NCBI GenBank assembly: GCA_030817875.1
Contig: JAUSZU010000001.1
Location: forward strand, 124,001-188,000
Direction of reading: 5' to 3'
From: Flavobacterium sp. W4I14
GTDB taxonomy: Bacteria; Bacteroidota; Bacteroidia; Sphingobacteriales; Sphingobacteriaceae
DNA length: 64,000 bases
This document shows, one piece after another, positions 16,193 through 25,184 of this stretch. Under the pieces are notes generated by a model. The model did not search any database. It was not told the origin of the DNA and was given only the letters and a program-made list of their open reading frames with translations. A program made the translations under genes and the position numbers. How positions within the stretch are numbered: the first letter of the stretch is position 1; each line of letters opens with the position of its first letter.

Positions 16193-16813
16193 ATGAAGAC
16201 CTATCTAACAATCGTAACTCTACTGTTAACGTTCTTTCAGTCGAGCGCTCAGACACAGCTTAATGATAGTGAAATTGCAAAAACCATGCAAACGCTTGCT
16301 GACACAACAATCATTGTTCAATTCCCTAGTGTTTGGAATTCTAGCCCTCAACTTTACCTCTTAAGCAAGAAGGGAGACACAATAAATACCTACGTTTACC
16401 AGCGCCCAAAACATAGAAAGATAACTAGTAAAGTGCCAAATGGGGTAGCTAGAGCTATTTGGCTCAAAGATTTAAGCGAATATAGAAGTGAGTCTGTAAG
16501 GATCAATAGGTATTTTACCATCAAAGATACTGACCCAGATACGCTTAGAAGGCTATGGGATGATGTGGCAAAGTTGCAGCTGTGGCGCACTAAGGATGAT
16601 GCCATCGAGGGTTCTGGCTGCCCGGTGAAAAAGGGTTCCTATCTTAAGGTCGAAGATGGTGGGGGAGTGTATATTCTTTTAATTAGCAGAGCTGAGATCA
16701 AACCGTTAAACTTTTATGATCCACAAGAATTTGAAAAGTATTGCCCTGGAAGGAAAGGGAGGCAAACGGCTATTAAATTATCAAGTATGGTTTATAAAAT
16801 CTTTAAAGAATGA
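16193..16813 (+). CDS. secreted hypothetical protein
   Basis: A 206-residue protein from the ATG at 16193, which places a clean signal peptide (MKTYLTIVTLLLTFFQSSAQ) at the N-terminus; 11 further upstream codons would spoil it. The mature part has mixed alpha/beta composition with a single CPVKKG and a later YCPGRKG, two cysteines that could pair in the periplasm. No family recognised. It is the last gene before the integrated element. Confidence 0.7.
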   Translation: MKTYLTIVTLLLTFFQSSAQTQLNDSEIAKTMQTLADTTIIVQFPSVWNSSPQLYLLSKKGDTINTYVYQRPKHRKITSKVPNGVARAIWLKDLSEYRSESVRINRYFTIKDTDPDTLRRLWDDVAKLQLWRTKDDAIEGSGCPVKKGSYLKVEDGGGVYILLISRAEIKPLNFYDPQEFEKYCPGRKGRQTAIKLSSMVYKIFKE

Positions 16814-16868
16814 TAGCGGCCTTACATCAAATTGAAGTTTGCAGGTTTCTAATTTGAAGGGTCAAATC

Positions 16869-17028
16869 GCTCACCGCCTGCGAACTGATAAAATGTGTGA
16901 GAACTGGTAATTGCACAGCAACGGGATTCGATCTATGTTTTAACACAAGCGTAGCGCATCATTTCCGATTACGCAGGTGAGCTGAGAAGTGGAGCCTGAC
17001 TAGATTTATCCAGGATGAAGCGCAGCGC
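16869..17028. repeat. 160-bp dispersed repeat, copy 1 (outside the element)
   Basis: About 87% identical to 26116-26274, in the same orientation. Both copies begin GCTCACCG.CTGCGAACTGA and contain GATCTATGTTTTAACACAAG and ATTTATCCAGGATGAAGCG. Near the middle, CGCAGGTGAGCTGA faces the start, so the left two thirds can fold back. It ends about 90 bp before the interrupted EVE gene. No coding capacity. The rest of the 16814-17116 gap must include the EVE promoter. Confidence 0.8.
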
Positions 17029-17116
17029 TTAATCTCCTTATATTCCCACCGTTCTTTCCAACCTATTTTCTAATCCGTTCTGTTTTGTTAGTTTTGAGCT
17101 TTAAATAAAGAAAAAA

Positions 17117-17353
17117 ATGAATCATTGGTTAGTAAAATCAGAGCCTTTTAAATACAGTTGGGAAAAATTTAATCAGGATGGTCGTACTTTTTGGGATGGT
17201 GTTCGTAATTATCAGGCCCGGAATAACCTGAAAGCCATGAAAGAAGGTGATTTGGTGCTTTTTTACCACAGTAACGAAGGTAAAAACGTGGTGGGTATTG
17301 CCAAAGTAGTAAGGGAGTTTTATCAAGCAATTCCTCAAATATTGCCCTTTTAA
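17117..17353 (+). pseudogene. EVE-domain gene, truncated 5' remnant
   Basis: Codons 1-70 of an EVE-domain gene (MNHWLVKSEPFKYSWEKF ... GIAKVVREFYQ), identical to the intact copy at 34259 except for one residue (K/Q). After 17327 the sequence becomes that of the mobile element and the frame ends at 17353 with AIPQILPF. It keeps the original chromosomal promoter region. This is the left scar of the insertion. The product, about half a domain, is unlikely to fold. Confidence 0.93.
17312..17327. other. attL core
   Basis: AGGGAGTTTTATCAAG is the last sequence shared by the two EVE copies before they diverge, and is identical at 34454-34469. It is therefore the best estimate of the recombination core. 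The actual crossover could lie anywhere within a shared run, but this 16-bp run is the one ending at the element boundary. Confidence 0.75.
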
Positions 17354-17570
17354 AACTAAAAGTAGCATTTTTTACCCTTCATTTGTCGGCTCTTTTGTCG
17401 GCTCTTTCCTCGCCAATAACCAAGTAATAATCATTGTAAATTCGCTATTTAAAGAACTTTAAAGCCTGTCGACTTAGGTAACGTAATTAATAATTATGTT
17501 TATGCAATAGTACGACAAAACTCAATTAAAATTCAAAATCATTCCTAACAATTTGATTGTCCAATCTCAA

Positions 17571-17636
17571 AGGAATATCCAAAACTTGATTGTATTTCTT
17601 TATTTAGGAGGCAGGTTTAAGTTTTGGATATTTCCT
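17571..17636. repeat. element repeat R1, palindrome-ended
   Basis: The arms are AATATCCAAAACTT and AAGTTTTGGATATT (perfect 14 bp), extended outward by AGG/CCT. The inner segment has TTTATTTAGGAGGCAGGTTT. It lies 48 bp beyond the stop of the minus-strand lipoprotein gene. The rest of 17354-17684 holds no gene. Confidence 0.85.
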
Positions 17637-17684
17637 ATCCGATGAATATTTATTAAGCAAAGTGAATATACCTTAGGCACTTTC

Positions 17685-18092
17685 TTATTTCTTGAAATCT
17701 ACCTTAAAAACATTATATTCTCTGTCTGGATAATAATAAACTGCAACTTGTCTATTAGGGTTAATGTATATATAACCAAGTTTTCTTTCGCGAGCACCTT
17801 GAGGAGACGTCCATGTTTTATCGTCTTTTAATTTCCACCCAAAATCTTGCCATAACATCACATGAAAATATCTTGCGTCTTCATCAATTTTTTTATCGAA
17901 AAACACCGAGAAAATAGAGCCGTCAGATAGTTTTCCTTCAAAAAAAAATTCGCCGTTTTTGATAATTCTAGAAGGAGGTAATTCGTATTCTAACCATTTA
18001 TTGGTATTCATCGTTGTATATGTTGCACAACTAGTTAGATTGATTGTCAAAAAAGCAATCAAAATAATGCGAAGAAATTTTTTCATTCTCAA
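17685..18092 (-). CDS. putative lipoprotein
   Basis: A 135-residue protein with a lipoprotein signal: a basic start, a hydrophobic stretch (IILIAFLTINL) and the lipobox LTSC, giving a lipid-anchored Cys at about residue 22. The mature part is beta-rich (GEFFFEGKLSDGSIFSVFF, YIYINPNRQVAVYYYPD) with no known motif. It would sit in the envelope. It is the leftmost gene of the element, between repeats R1 and R2. Function unknown. Confidence 0.72.
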   Translation of the reverse strand: MRMKKFLRIILIAFLTINLTSCATYTTMNTNKWLEYELPPSRIIKNGEFFFEGKLSDGSIFSVFFDKKIDEDARYFHVMLWQDFGWKLKDDKTWTSPQGARERKLGYIYINPNRQVAVYYYPDREYNVFKVDFKK

Positions 18093-18291
18093 ATCGTTTT
18101 ACGTCCTTTCGGAGGGTGGTGTTTTTTTTCTCAAAGCACCGTTAAGCTTGCCACTATCTTTTTTATATAATTTCTCTAATATTATATTCTTAACTGAATT
18201 AAATATTTAAACTTAAACCAGCAACATTAACAGAATAACTTATGTTCATTTAGATGTTAACTATCTTTTTTATAGCTTATCAATAAATCTA

Positions 18292-18347
18292 ATATCCAAA
18301 ACTTAATCTTATTTCTTTATTTAAGGGGCGAGTTTAAATTTTGGATA
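18292..18347. repeat. element repeat R2, palindrome-ended
   Basis: The arms are ATATCCAAAACTTAA and TTTAAATTTTGGATAT (one mismatch). The inner segment has TTTATTTAAGGGGCGAGTTT. Same orientation as R1. The 18093-18538 gap contains nothing else I can name. Confidence 0.85.
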
Positions 18348-18538
18348 TGCTCATTTTTTATTTAAATATTACCCTAATAAAGATGTAACGAAACTACCAA
18401 CTATACTTTTATGGGGGATAGTAGCTAAACAGATTTCATTTTCGTTCGTTAACATTATTTAAAATATTGCCAATTTCCTCTTCTAAGAAGATATTATTTG
18501 CATCTTGGAAAAATAGTAAGTAAAAGCTTTCCATTCAG

Positions 18539-19117
18539 TTATTTTATTTCTTCCACTTGTGTATTCATAATTTGACGCATTAAAATAAAAGAAAATTTCA
18601 CACCTTCTTTTTCAGTAATGATGTCCTTAAAGAAAACTTTATTGTCGTTAGAATATTCTGTTGGGAAACTTATTGTTAAATATGTCATTTTCTTTTTTGA
18701 AGGTTCCCAAAATCGATATTTTACTTCTTTATGCCCTTCGTATTTCTTCAAGAATTTGTCTATCGTCTGACCATTTTTATACCAATTTACCAGAGAGTTA
18801 TTTACCCATACTTCATCCCAACTTTTGAAAAATGGAAAGTGTGCAACAACATTACGAACGAATTTAAATAGTTCACGTCCTATTTCAGATTCCATTGGTG
18901 GTCTGGCAGTTTTAAGTTCTTCTATTTGCTGTTTCAATGGCTCATAATTTAATAATTCAACATATATTGAAAATGCCTGCTTAATTTTGGAAAACCGTTC
19001 CCATTCATTTTTTTTCCAAAACGTATCATCCATTACCTCATCATAAATGTCGTAGAAGCGATTATATGCTAATGTCAGAAATTGAATTTCGGATTCTTTT
19101 GGATTAGTGTCGCTCAT
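18539..19117 (-). CDS. HEPN-like hypothetical protein
   Basis: A 192-residue helical protein. FKFVRNVVAHFPFF contains R88-N-V-V-A-H93, the R-x4-H motif typical of HEPN domains, many of which are metal-independent RNases in toxin, abortive-infection and CRISPR proteins. The rest gives long helices followed by a short beta segment (MTYLTISFP). It is followed on the same strand by nothing until repeat R2, and preceded by the 329-residue gene 89 bp upstream. HEPN assignment is by motif and helix pattern only; a non-catalytic four-helix role is possible. Confidence 0.6.
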   Translation of the reverse strand: MSDTNPKESEIQFLTLAYNRFYDIYDEVMDDTFWKKNEWERFSKIKQAFSIYVELLNYEPLKQQIEELKTARPPMESEIGRELFKFVRNVVAHFPFFKSWDEVWVNNSLVNWYKNGQTIDKFLKKYEGHKEVKYRFWEPSKKKMTYLTISFPTEYSNDNKVFFKDIITEKEGVKFSFILMRQIMNTQVEEIK

Positions 19118-19206
19118 AAAATTTATTGCTAAATTTCAATTTAAAATCTGGTTGAATTTAGTGTATTCCAATCGGCTTTAAGTAACTCCTGCTCGTTGAT
19201 GTTCTT

Positions 19207-20196
19207 TTAATGATGGATTAAAGGCATTATTTTATCAACTAATCCTGCTGTTTGAGCTATCATTGGAACTATTTTGGTTAAACCTTCCCATAAAGATTTA
19301 AGAACAGATGTTTTAGGTTTTTCTTTGTTTACTTCTTCGTTAAAACTATCAAAAAGTTCTCCAGCTTCTTTGTTCTCAGATTTTTCTACAAGGGACTTTA
19401 CTATTTCAAGTGCTTGTGCTGATTCTTCACTGTAATTTGTTTTTATAGTATTGAATGCTTCTGTAAAAATCGAACGATTATAAATCGTTGAATTTTGAAT
19501 ATTTTCAAATTTATCTCCCATAATTATTTCATTTTTAACATTTATCAAATTTGTTGGTATATTTCTTTCATTAGGATTTTTGAAGAGAGTTTTAGTAGGG
19601 ATAGATAATTTGATGTTCTTTCCTCGGTTCTCCTTTAAACTTTTTACAGCTTCTTCTATGCTATCAACCTCGATGGTTTTTGTTTCAAAGCTGTCAAACT
19701 CGTTTGTTTTGGTATTTTTAAAAAAATCAAATAGTTCTTTTAAAATTTCATCCAAGACGTGGAAAATCAAGGACAGGCAAAGAAATGACGAATTGGTTTC
19801 ACTTCTAAAACTTAGATATAATTGCTTATATCTAATAATTTCAGTAACGTCTTCAGATGAGAATTCTCTTTTTATTTCCGAGATTGAAGAAATGTTATTA
19901 TTCCAGATACTGCTGAATGCATTGTCCCCAGACCAAATTTCTAATTCTTTTAATTTTTCTGTAATAGGGTTATAAATATTTTCAATAATAGGTTCAAATT
20001 TGTCATGGATTTCATTTTGAAGATCATTATACTGCAATTTATCAATATAGTTTTTGTCAGGCTTTAATTCATTTCTCCGAATATCAAGCTTACTTATTTC
20101 ATCACATAGTGGGATATATTTTTCTATTAATTCAGTTTTTTTACTCTCCAAAAAATCAATAAATTTAAAGAGTGCTTGAATTTTATGCGGTATCAT
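19207..20196 (-). CDS. coiled-coil hypothetical protein with conflict-system-like C-terminus
   Basis: A 329-residue protein. The first 160 residues are charged helices and coiled coil (KKTELIEKYIPLCDEISKLDIRRNEL). A central GDKFENIQNSTIYNRS (about residues 227-242) resembles the short strand repeats found in effector-associated parts of bacterial conflict proteins. The C-terminus LWEGLTKIVPMIAQTAGLVDKIMPLI is amphipathic and could contact membranes. No catalytic motif is visible. It lies upstream of the HEPN-like gene with 89 bp between, on the same strand, so the two may work as sensor and effector. That pairing is inference from position. Confidence 0.6.
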   Translation of the reverse strand: MIPHKIQALFKFIDFLESKKTELIEKYIPLCDEISKLDIRRNELKPDKNYIDKLQYNDLQNEIHDKFEPIIENIYNPITEKLKELEIWSGDNAFSSIWNNNISSISEIKREFSSEDVTEIIRYKQLYLSFRSETNSSFLCLSLIFHVLDEILKELFDFFKNTKTNEFDSFETKTIEVDSIEEAVKSLKENRGKNIKLSIPTKTLFKNPNERNIPTNLINVKNEIIMGDKFENIQNSTIYNRSIFTEAFNTIKTNYSEESAQALEIVKSLVEKSENKEAGELFDSFNEEVNKEKPKTSVLKSLWEGLTKIVPMIAQTAGLVDKIMPLIHH

Positions 20197-20260
20197 AGTA
20201 ATATCTTGTTAATCTAGATGTTCCAAGATATATATATTGTTTGAATATAATTAATTCCTG

Positions 20261-20315
20261 TATCCAAAAAATTGATCAATTTATATATTTAAGGGGTAGG
20301 TTTGAGTTTTGGATA
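20261..20315. repeat. element repeat R3, palindrome-ended
   Basis: The arms are TATCCAAAA and TTTTGGATA. The inner segment contains ATTTAAGGGGTAGGTTTGAG, matching R2 closely. Thirty bases further on is AGCCCTCGTAAAAT (20345-20358), a motif repeated through the element. Confidence 0.85.
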
Positions 20316-20389
20316 TTTAAAGAACGTGGAGATGCTTAAAATTTAGCCCTCGTAAAATAAGAGGTATGAATCGTGTACTATATTTGGCC

Positions 20390-21280
20390 TTATTCTTTAA
20401 GAGTTTTAGGGTCGAAGTTTTTAGGGTTGTGATAAAAACGATTTTGCTTGAACTTTTCAATTGGAAAATAATTTTTTTTATTAATAAGCCATGGCCATAA
20501 AGGATTAGTAAAGTTTTTGTCCTTTTGTTGTTGATAAAAGAAATCAATAATTTCTTCCGCACACTGGCATACTTTAAAAACATCCTTTTTAAAGTATTTT
20601 TTATAAAACTCAGTCCTACTTATTGATTTTTGATGAATTATGTCATGTCTGAGGTCTTCCAGTATTTTAAACGTGCTCCATGAGGAATGTTGCTTTAGTT
20701 GCTTTGTTGAATAAATTTCAACAAGCATATCGCCCAATTTAAGATCTAAGGATAGCCACCTTTCAATTGCTTCTTTGTCAAATAATTCTACAGTTCCCTT
20801 GGCTTTATTTTTTTGCTTATAAATATAATCTGGCGGTATACTAAGATTGGCAAAAGCTTCTAAGGCTGTATAAGCAAATACAATGCTTGTTTGAAACGAC
20901 TCAATAAAATTGTAACTGGCAATTGAAATTCTTTGAATGGTCTCCTTTTTGTTTGCCTCAGGTAGTTTTTTTAGCAAATTTAGTTCTTCAAAAATATCTT
21001 TGGCTCTCTTCAAAGACTGATTAGTAACTGATAATAATATGCCGACATTATTCGGTGTATAATATTCAATATTCGAATCTTTTATCTTAATCTCATCTAA
21101 TTCTTGAGAAATAAAATGAACTCCCGAAGTGTCAACTGTTCCATCATCTTCTAGTTTTTCAACAAAGTATTTTGGGCGCAATGCTCGATAATCAAAAATT
21201 TTATATTCCTCTGGGGTACGACAATATGCAATCATCTTTACCATCTTGTATTCATTCTGATTGGATTCTGTTTTTGCCAT
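20390..21280 (-). CDS. HEPN-domain protein (Apea/MAE-like)
   Basis: A 296-residue protein. The C-terminal half shows a HEPN layout: FIESFQTSIVFAYTALEAFANLSIP (about residues 125-149) as the first helix pair, and EDLRHDIIHQKS with R211 and H216 in the R-x4-H arrangement of RNase-active HEPN domains. The first 110 residues are a separate region with no known motif. It is the last gene of the minus-strand block transcribed after the ATPase/PIN genes, and repeat R3 lies just beyond its stop. RNA cleavage is the family expectation, not shown here. Confidence 0.68.
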   Translation of the reverse strand: MAKTESNQNEYKMVKMIAYCRTPEEYKIFDYRALRPKYFVEKLEDDGTVDTSGVHFISQELDEIKIKDSNIEYYTPNNVGILLSVTNQSLKRAKDIFEELNLLKKLPEANKKETIQRISIASYNFIESFQTSIVFAYTALEAFANLSIPPDYIYKQKNKAKGTVELFDKEAIERWLSLDLKLGDMLVEIYSTKQLKQHSSWSTFKILEDLRHDIIHQKSISRTEFYKKYFKKDVFKVCQCAEEIIDFFYQQQKDKNFTNPLWPWLINKKNYFPIEKFKQNRFYHNPKNFDPKTLKE

Positions 21281-21391
21281 AATATATCTAAGCTAGTATA
21301 ATTTGAACACGCAATTTCCTTCATTTTTATGTGGGACAATATTCAAATATTGCCTACCTTAAGATCCTTTAGAAGATATTTGAATGAAATT

Positions 21392-22165
21392 TCAACTGTA
21401 ATGCTCGCTTATTTTCTGTGTTAATACCGCCGCATCTTCCTTTTTCATTCTTAAAACCAAAGATCGAGCAATTTCTTCAATTTTGCTTTCTTCAAATTCA
21501 TATAACTCTTGATAAATTGCTGTAACTAATTCATCCAAAAATGAAGTTGGCTTATGCTTAGTCCTGTTATAAAAATGATCAACTTTGTTATAGGTAATAT
21601 TATCAGAGTTTTTAAATTCTTGGATTGATAACAATGAGGTTTCATAATCGTCAGAATGTTTAATAGCATTATTAACACTTTTAAGTTGCGTAATTTCAAA
21701 ATAACTGTCAAATTTAGTCGCATCAATGTTTTTATCTTTCAGGAATTTTATAAGGTTATCCCATTTGTAAAAATCTTTGGTCGATTGCAATGAAAAAGCC
21801 GCGCTTAATAATTTTTTTATATTAATTTCCAAGGATTTAAAAGCATATATGATCTTCATTTCAACTAAAGATAATAATTGCTCTTCATCGTACATAATAT
21901 CTAAAAAGTATTCATATTGTTGCTGGTCGAGGCTAATGTCGTGACGTTCTGCTTGTTCTACAAGCTCAGCATATCGTACTGGATCTGTTTCTCTTAGCTT
22001 ATTCCATCCATCATATTGATCGTTTGATTTTGATATATTTTTTTTTAATTCTTCAATTAATTTATCGATAGCTATGTCAAACACATTTGTTTTATCAAGA
22101 GAGTACGTCTCTAAACCAATCTTGTTTTGTTCTCGCTTATCATGTAGGTCAAATTTGCCGTTCAT
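21392..22165 (-). CDS. HEPN-like hypothetical protein
   Basis: A 257-residue acidic helical protein. EMKIIYAFKSLEINIKKLLSAAF followed by LKSVNNAIKHSDDYE (H170) is the helix pair and N-x2-K-H ending common in HEPN-like proteins of abortive-infection loci. The usual arginine of R-x4-6-H is not obvious, so catalysis is doubtful. It sits between the RadC-like gene (93 bp upstream) and the HEPN gene (111 bp downstream) in the same transcriptional direction. Family placement is tentative. Confidence 0.58.
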   Translation of the reverse strand: MNGKFDLHDKREQNKIGLETYSLDKTNVFDIAIDKLIEELKKNISKSNDQYDGWNKLRETDPVRYAELVEQAERHDISLDQQQYEYFLDIMYDEEQLLSLVEMKIIYAFKSLEINIKKLLSAAFSLQSTKDFYKWDNLIKFLKDKNIDATKFDSYFEITQLKSVNNAIKHSDDYETSLLSIQEFKNSDNITYNKVDHFYNRTKHKPTSFLDELVTAIYQELYEFEESKIEEIARSLVLRMKKEDAAVLTQKISEHYS

Positions 22166-22258
22166 ATATGTGAATTAATTTATAAGTAATTTTGTTTATG
22201 ATCAAATTCAAGTTAGCATAATAAAATTAGCCTGGGTGATTAACCCAAGCTAATAATT

Positions 22259-22714
22259 TTAAATCATGCCGTCATCTGCAAAACTGTAATAACTATCATT
22301 CGAGATTATCAGGTGATCCCAGACTACAATCTCTAATAATTTACCGCCATCTTTTAATTGATTGGTCAATTTGATATCTGCATGGCTAGGTTTTAAATTA
22401 CCGCTAGGATGGTTATGTGAAATTATTATCGATGATGTATTAGCTTTTAGAGCAATTGAAAATATGATCTTAGGGTCAAGGATTGTTCCACTTACACCAC
22501 CTGTAGATATGTCTACAATCCCTAGAACTCTATTTTCTCTATTCAATAGAATCATTTTGCTCTGTTCTAAGAACTCTATTTTACCTAAGTCCCATTGCTG
22601 AATTAACAAGTCATAAGCTTGCTTAGATGAGGTAATTTTAGGCATCTCAGATGCTTTAAAATCTGGTTTGTAGCTTACTTGTACTTCGGCTACTTTAAAT
22701 GTTTTTTGTACCAT
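22259..22714 (-). CDS. RadC-like JAB/MPN-domain protein
   Basis: A 151-residue protein consisting of the JAB domain of the RadC family without the N-terminal HhH part. The JAMM metal motif is intact: SHNHPSGNLKPSHAD with H100, H102, S104 and D113, and the upstream E50 of FLEQSKMILL. The segment GTILDPKIIFSIALKANTSSIIISHNHPSG is highly typical. Short RadC proteins are common on mobile elements and phages of Bacteroidota. Despite the name, a role in recombination is not established; a metalloprotease or nuclease-accessory role is possible. Confidence 0.9.
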   Translation of the reverse strand: MVQKTFKVAEVQVSYKPDFKASEMPKITSSKQAYDLLIQQWDLGKIEFLEQSKMILLNRENRVLGIVDISTGGVSGTILDPKIIFSIALKANTSSIIISHNHPSGNLKPSHADIKLTNQLKDGGKLLEIVVWDHLIISNDSYYSFADDGMI

Positions 22715-22878
22715 AAAATATTAATTAATTATGGTACTGGATCAAGCTTTCAACTCAACTAAATCAAGAAGCAACGGAATAAATGGGTTGTGTTTAAGGT
22801 GGTGTGTTTATGCCGGAATTTCTTGAAATGTGTTGAGTGGATAAGGTTATTTTTGTTTAATAATTATAATTTAAAATA

Positions 22879-23367
22879 TTATGTGTAATTCAGGTTTTCT
22901 GGTCTAGACTCTACAGTTACGTTATATTTGATAAATGTTTTTAAGTCTTTAATTAAATTATCATCATAAGTTAAAACAAATCTCCTAACAGACATTAACA
23001 CAGTAGGTATATGAATATGATCCTCTAAATTTGAATTAAAATTATTATATGTCCTTTTTGAAAAGTTATCTTGTACAAACTTTTCTATTTCCTTTTTTTC
23101 CTTTTTAATTAATCTGCCGTCTATTGTTAATTTGCTTATAATAGCAGGAATAGCTGTTCCTTTCAGACAGCCTTTTGAAGATCCTGCGTATTCATTTAAT
23201 AACTTTTGGTTAACAACCAAATGGGCATAATTGCCTTTATTCTCTGGACTTTTCGCTACATCTTCCTTATCAAAATGAAATAACCATTTTATTAGCGATT
23301 TATAATTAGGGTCTAAAGGGGTAGCAAAATTTTTTGCGACATTATTATCGATAAATATATCTTTCAT
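22879..23367 (-). CDS. PIN-like nuclease paired with the AAA ATPase
   Basis: A 162-residue protein. Acidic residues occur in the PIN-domain order: D7 in IFIDNNVAKNF, E59 in LLNEYAGSSKG, D116 in EDHIHIPTVLMS, and D135/D136 in RFVLTYDDNLIKDL. PIN domains are Mg-dependent RNases found as toxins. It overlaps the ATPase gene by one base (stop/start), so the two are co-translated and probably form one complex. No antitoxin gene is seen beside it. PIN assignment is from motif order; a search of the fold would settle it. Confidence 0.65.
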   Translation of the reverse strand: MKDIFIDNNVAKNFATPLDPNYKSLIKWLFHFDKEDVAKSPENKGNYAHLVVNQKLLNEYAGSSKGCLKGTAIPAIISKLTIDGRLIKKEKKEIEKFVQDNFSKRTYNNFNSNLEDHIHIPTVLMSVRRFVLTYDDNLIKDLKTFIKYNVTVESRPENLNYT

Positions 23368-24731
23368 TACTCAGCATTTATTGCAATGTTCATAACGTCT
23401 AACATATAGGTATCAAAAAAGCTTTCAGGTGCATTTTCAATCTGGCCATTAGTTTTGAAATTCAACTCGTAGTGACTCGCCTCTGTTCCATCATTCTCAA
23501 TATAATAGGTTTTGATATCTTGTTCACCAACTTTCTTGTCAACAACAGCTAACCGCAGTCTATTAATCAGATACTCGCTGTGTGTTTCGATTACATAGTT
23601 TTTCTTAGATTTAGAAATTCTGCTAACTATATAATCTGCGAATTGTGCTTGAATTTTTGGGTGTAGATGAATTTCAGGTTGCGCAATAAAGAGTGTTGAA
23701 TTAGCTTCAAGCTGTAAGTCGGCTACAATAATCGGTAGAAATTGACTAATCCCGAAACCTACGTCTGTTATTGAAGACCAAATACCATTAGGTTTGTTTT
23801 TTACTAGGATTTCAAATCTTCCTCCCGCAAGCCTATTAGATTTAAGTCCATTTAATAAGCCTAAATCTTCAAGGATATCTGATAATTCTTTGAACTTTGG
23901 GTCTTTATTGGTTTCCCATGAGATAATTTGATCTTCGTAATTCTCACCAAATTTTCCGATCTTCAAGTCATTTTTTGAGGTTTCATAATAGGTACGTTCA
24001 GGAAATAATCTGAATGAGCTTATGTAATTTGCACTAGAATCATAATCTCTAAATGACTTTTCCAATGAACTAGATATTATCTGTAAGTAGTAGTTTCCTT
24101 TATCTCTAATTTCAGATTGGAGCTCACTAAAGTTTGTGAATTTAAACTTGATTTTATTTTTTAGGTTACTAATCTTTTTAAGTGTTACCTCCGTTACAGA
24201 TTCATCACTATCATCTTTATCTGATTTGGTTCTTGGAAATAACCCACCTATTGTTTCAATTAACTTATTAAAAATTTCTGGTGATCTCGAAAGTTTGTTT
24301 GTATCTTTTTCAGGAAAGTATTCAAATTCCAGGTCATACTTTCTCAATCTATTTATTTTTAATTTATAATATGGACTATGTGCAATTAGAGTCTGAAGAG
24401 TAGGTAAATTTCTGATTTTATCTCTTCTCCAGTAGGTTGTTACTGTTTCTAAATCTTCATCATTTCTTCCGGTGGTAACAAATTCAAGTTTCATATGTTT
24501 TTCTGGATCTTGTCCATGAATAACTTCCGTAAAATCACCCATTTTAACATATTTTCCGTTAGGGGAAAATTGAAAAGGAAATTCACCAGATTGTATTGCC
24601 CCTAAAATGCTATATATGAGAGAGCTTTTTCCACTACTATTGGCTCCAGTTAATAAAGTTATTTTTGAAAGATCAATTTTAATTTCTTTGTAGCATTTGA
24701 AATTTTCTAGCGCTATAGTCTTAATTACCAT
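23367..24731 (-). CDS. AAA-family ATPase (DUF3696-like)
   Basis: A 454-residue ATPase. Walker A is LLTGANSSGKSSLI (about residues 26-39). The signature-like DVGFGISQFLPIIV is at about 326-339, Walker B with FIAQPEIHLHPKIQAQFADYI at about 345-365, and the switch His in IETHSEYL at about 380. The C-terminal YYIENDGTEASHYELNFKTNGQIENAPESFFDTYM is the DUF3696-type tail. Such ATPases are often coupled to nucleases in anti-phage modules (Septu- and OLD-like logic). Here the partner is a PIN-like gene with one-base overlap. Two-gene defence is inferred. The long middle insertion carries DNA-binding-like helices. Confidence 0.82.
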   Translation of the reverse strand: MVIKTIALENFKCYKEIKIDLSKITLLTGANSSGKSSLIYSILGAIQSGEFPFQFSPNGKYVKMGDFTEVIHGQDPEKHMKLEFVTTGRNDEDLETVTTYWRRDKIRNLPTLQTLIAHSPYYKLKINRLRKYDLEFEYFPEKDTNKLSRSPEIFNKLIETIGGLFPRTKSDKDDSDESVTEVTLKKISNLKNKIKFKFTNFSELQSEIRDKGNYYLQIISSSLEKSFRDYDSSANYISSFRLFPERTYYETSKNDLKIGKFGENYEDQIISWETNKDPKFKELSDILEDLGLLNGLKSNRLAGGRFEILVKNKPNGIWSSITDVGFGISQFLPIIVADLQLEANSTLFIAQPEIHLHPKIQAQFADYIVSRISKSKKNYVIETHSEYLINRLRLAVVDKKVGEQDIKTYYIENDGTEASHYELNFKTNGQIENAPESFFDTYMLDVMNIAINAE

Positions 24732-24960
24732 GTGTATTTTATATCTTGTAAAGAGGGTTTGTTCTTGGTTGAGAAGGGTTAAATTACTCTAATTAATATT
24801 AGAAATGAAACGTCTTCTTAGTTTTTATTTCAAATAATTACTGCTTCCTCTCCCAAATGTAGTTTTTGGATTTCTTACAACGTTTGCTCATGTAGCCGAT
24901 AATTAAAAATAAAAAGTACGGGAAACCACATACCAATTATTCCATTTGAGATTTGTCAAG

Positions 24961-25014
24961 TATCCAAAAACTTGATTAACTCTTTTATTTAAGTGACTGG
25001 TTTTAATTATGGAT
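24961..25014. repeat. element repeat R4, degenerate right arm
   Basis: TATCCAAAAACTTGATTAAC, then TTTTATTTAAGTGACTGG, then AATTATGGATTTTT; the right arm has decayed. Twenty-two bases on is TTTGCCCTCATAAAAATA (25036-25053). The rest of the 24732-25184 gap holds no gene. Confidence 0.75.
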
Positions 25015-25184
25015 TTTTAAATAGACAAGCATAAGTTTGCCCTCATAAAAATAAAGAGTGCTATCTCTACATACATTTAGGAGGGCAACTTCCTAATATT
25101 TAGCTTTGAGGGCAGGCTTTACAACTGAAAATTGATACGGATCCAAAAGCCTCATTGTCTTACAAAATCTAATTATTAGAAATG

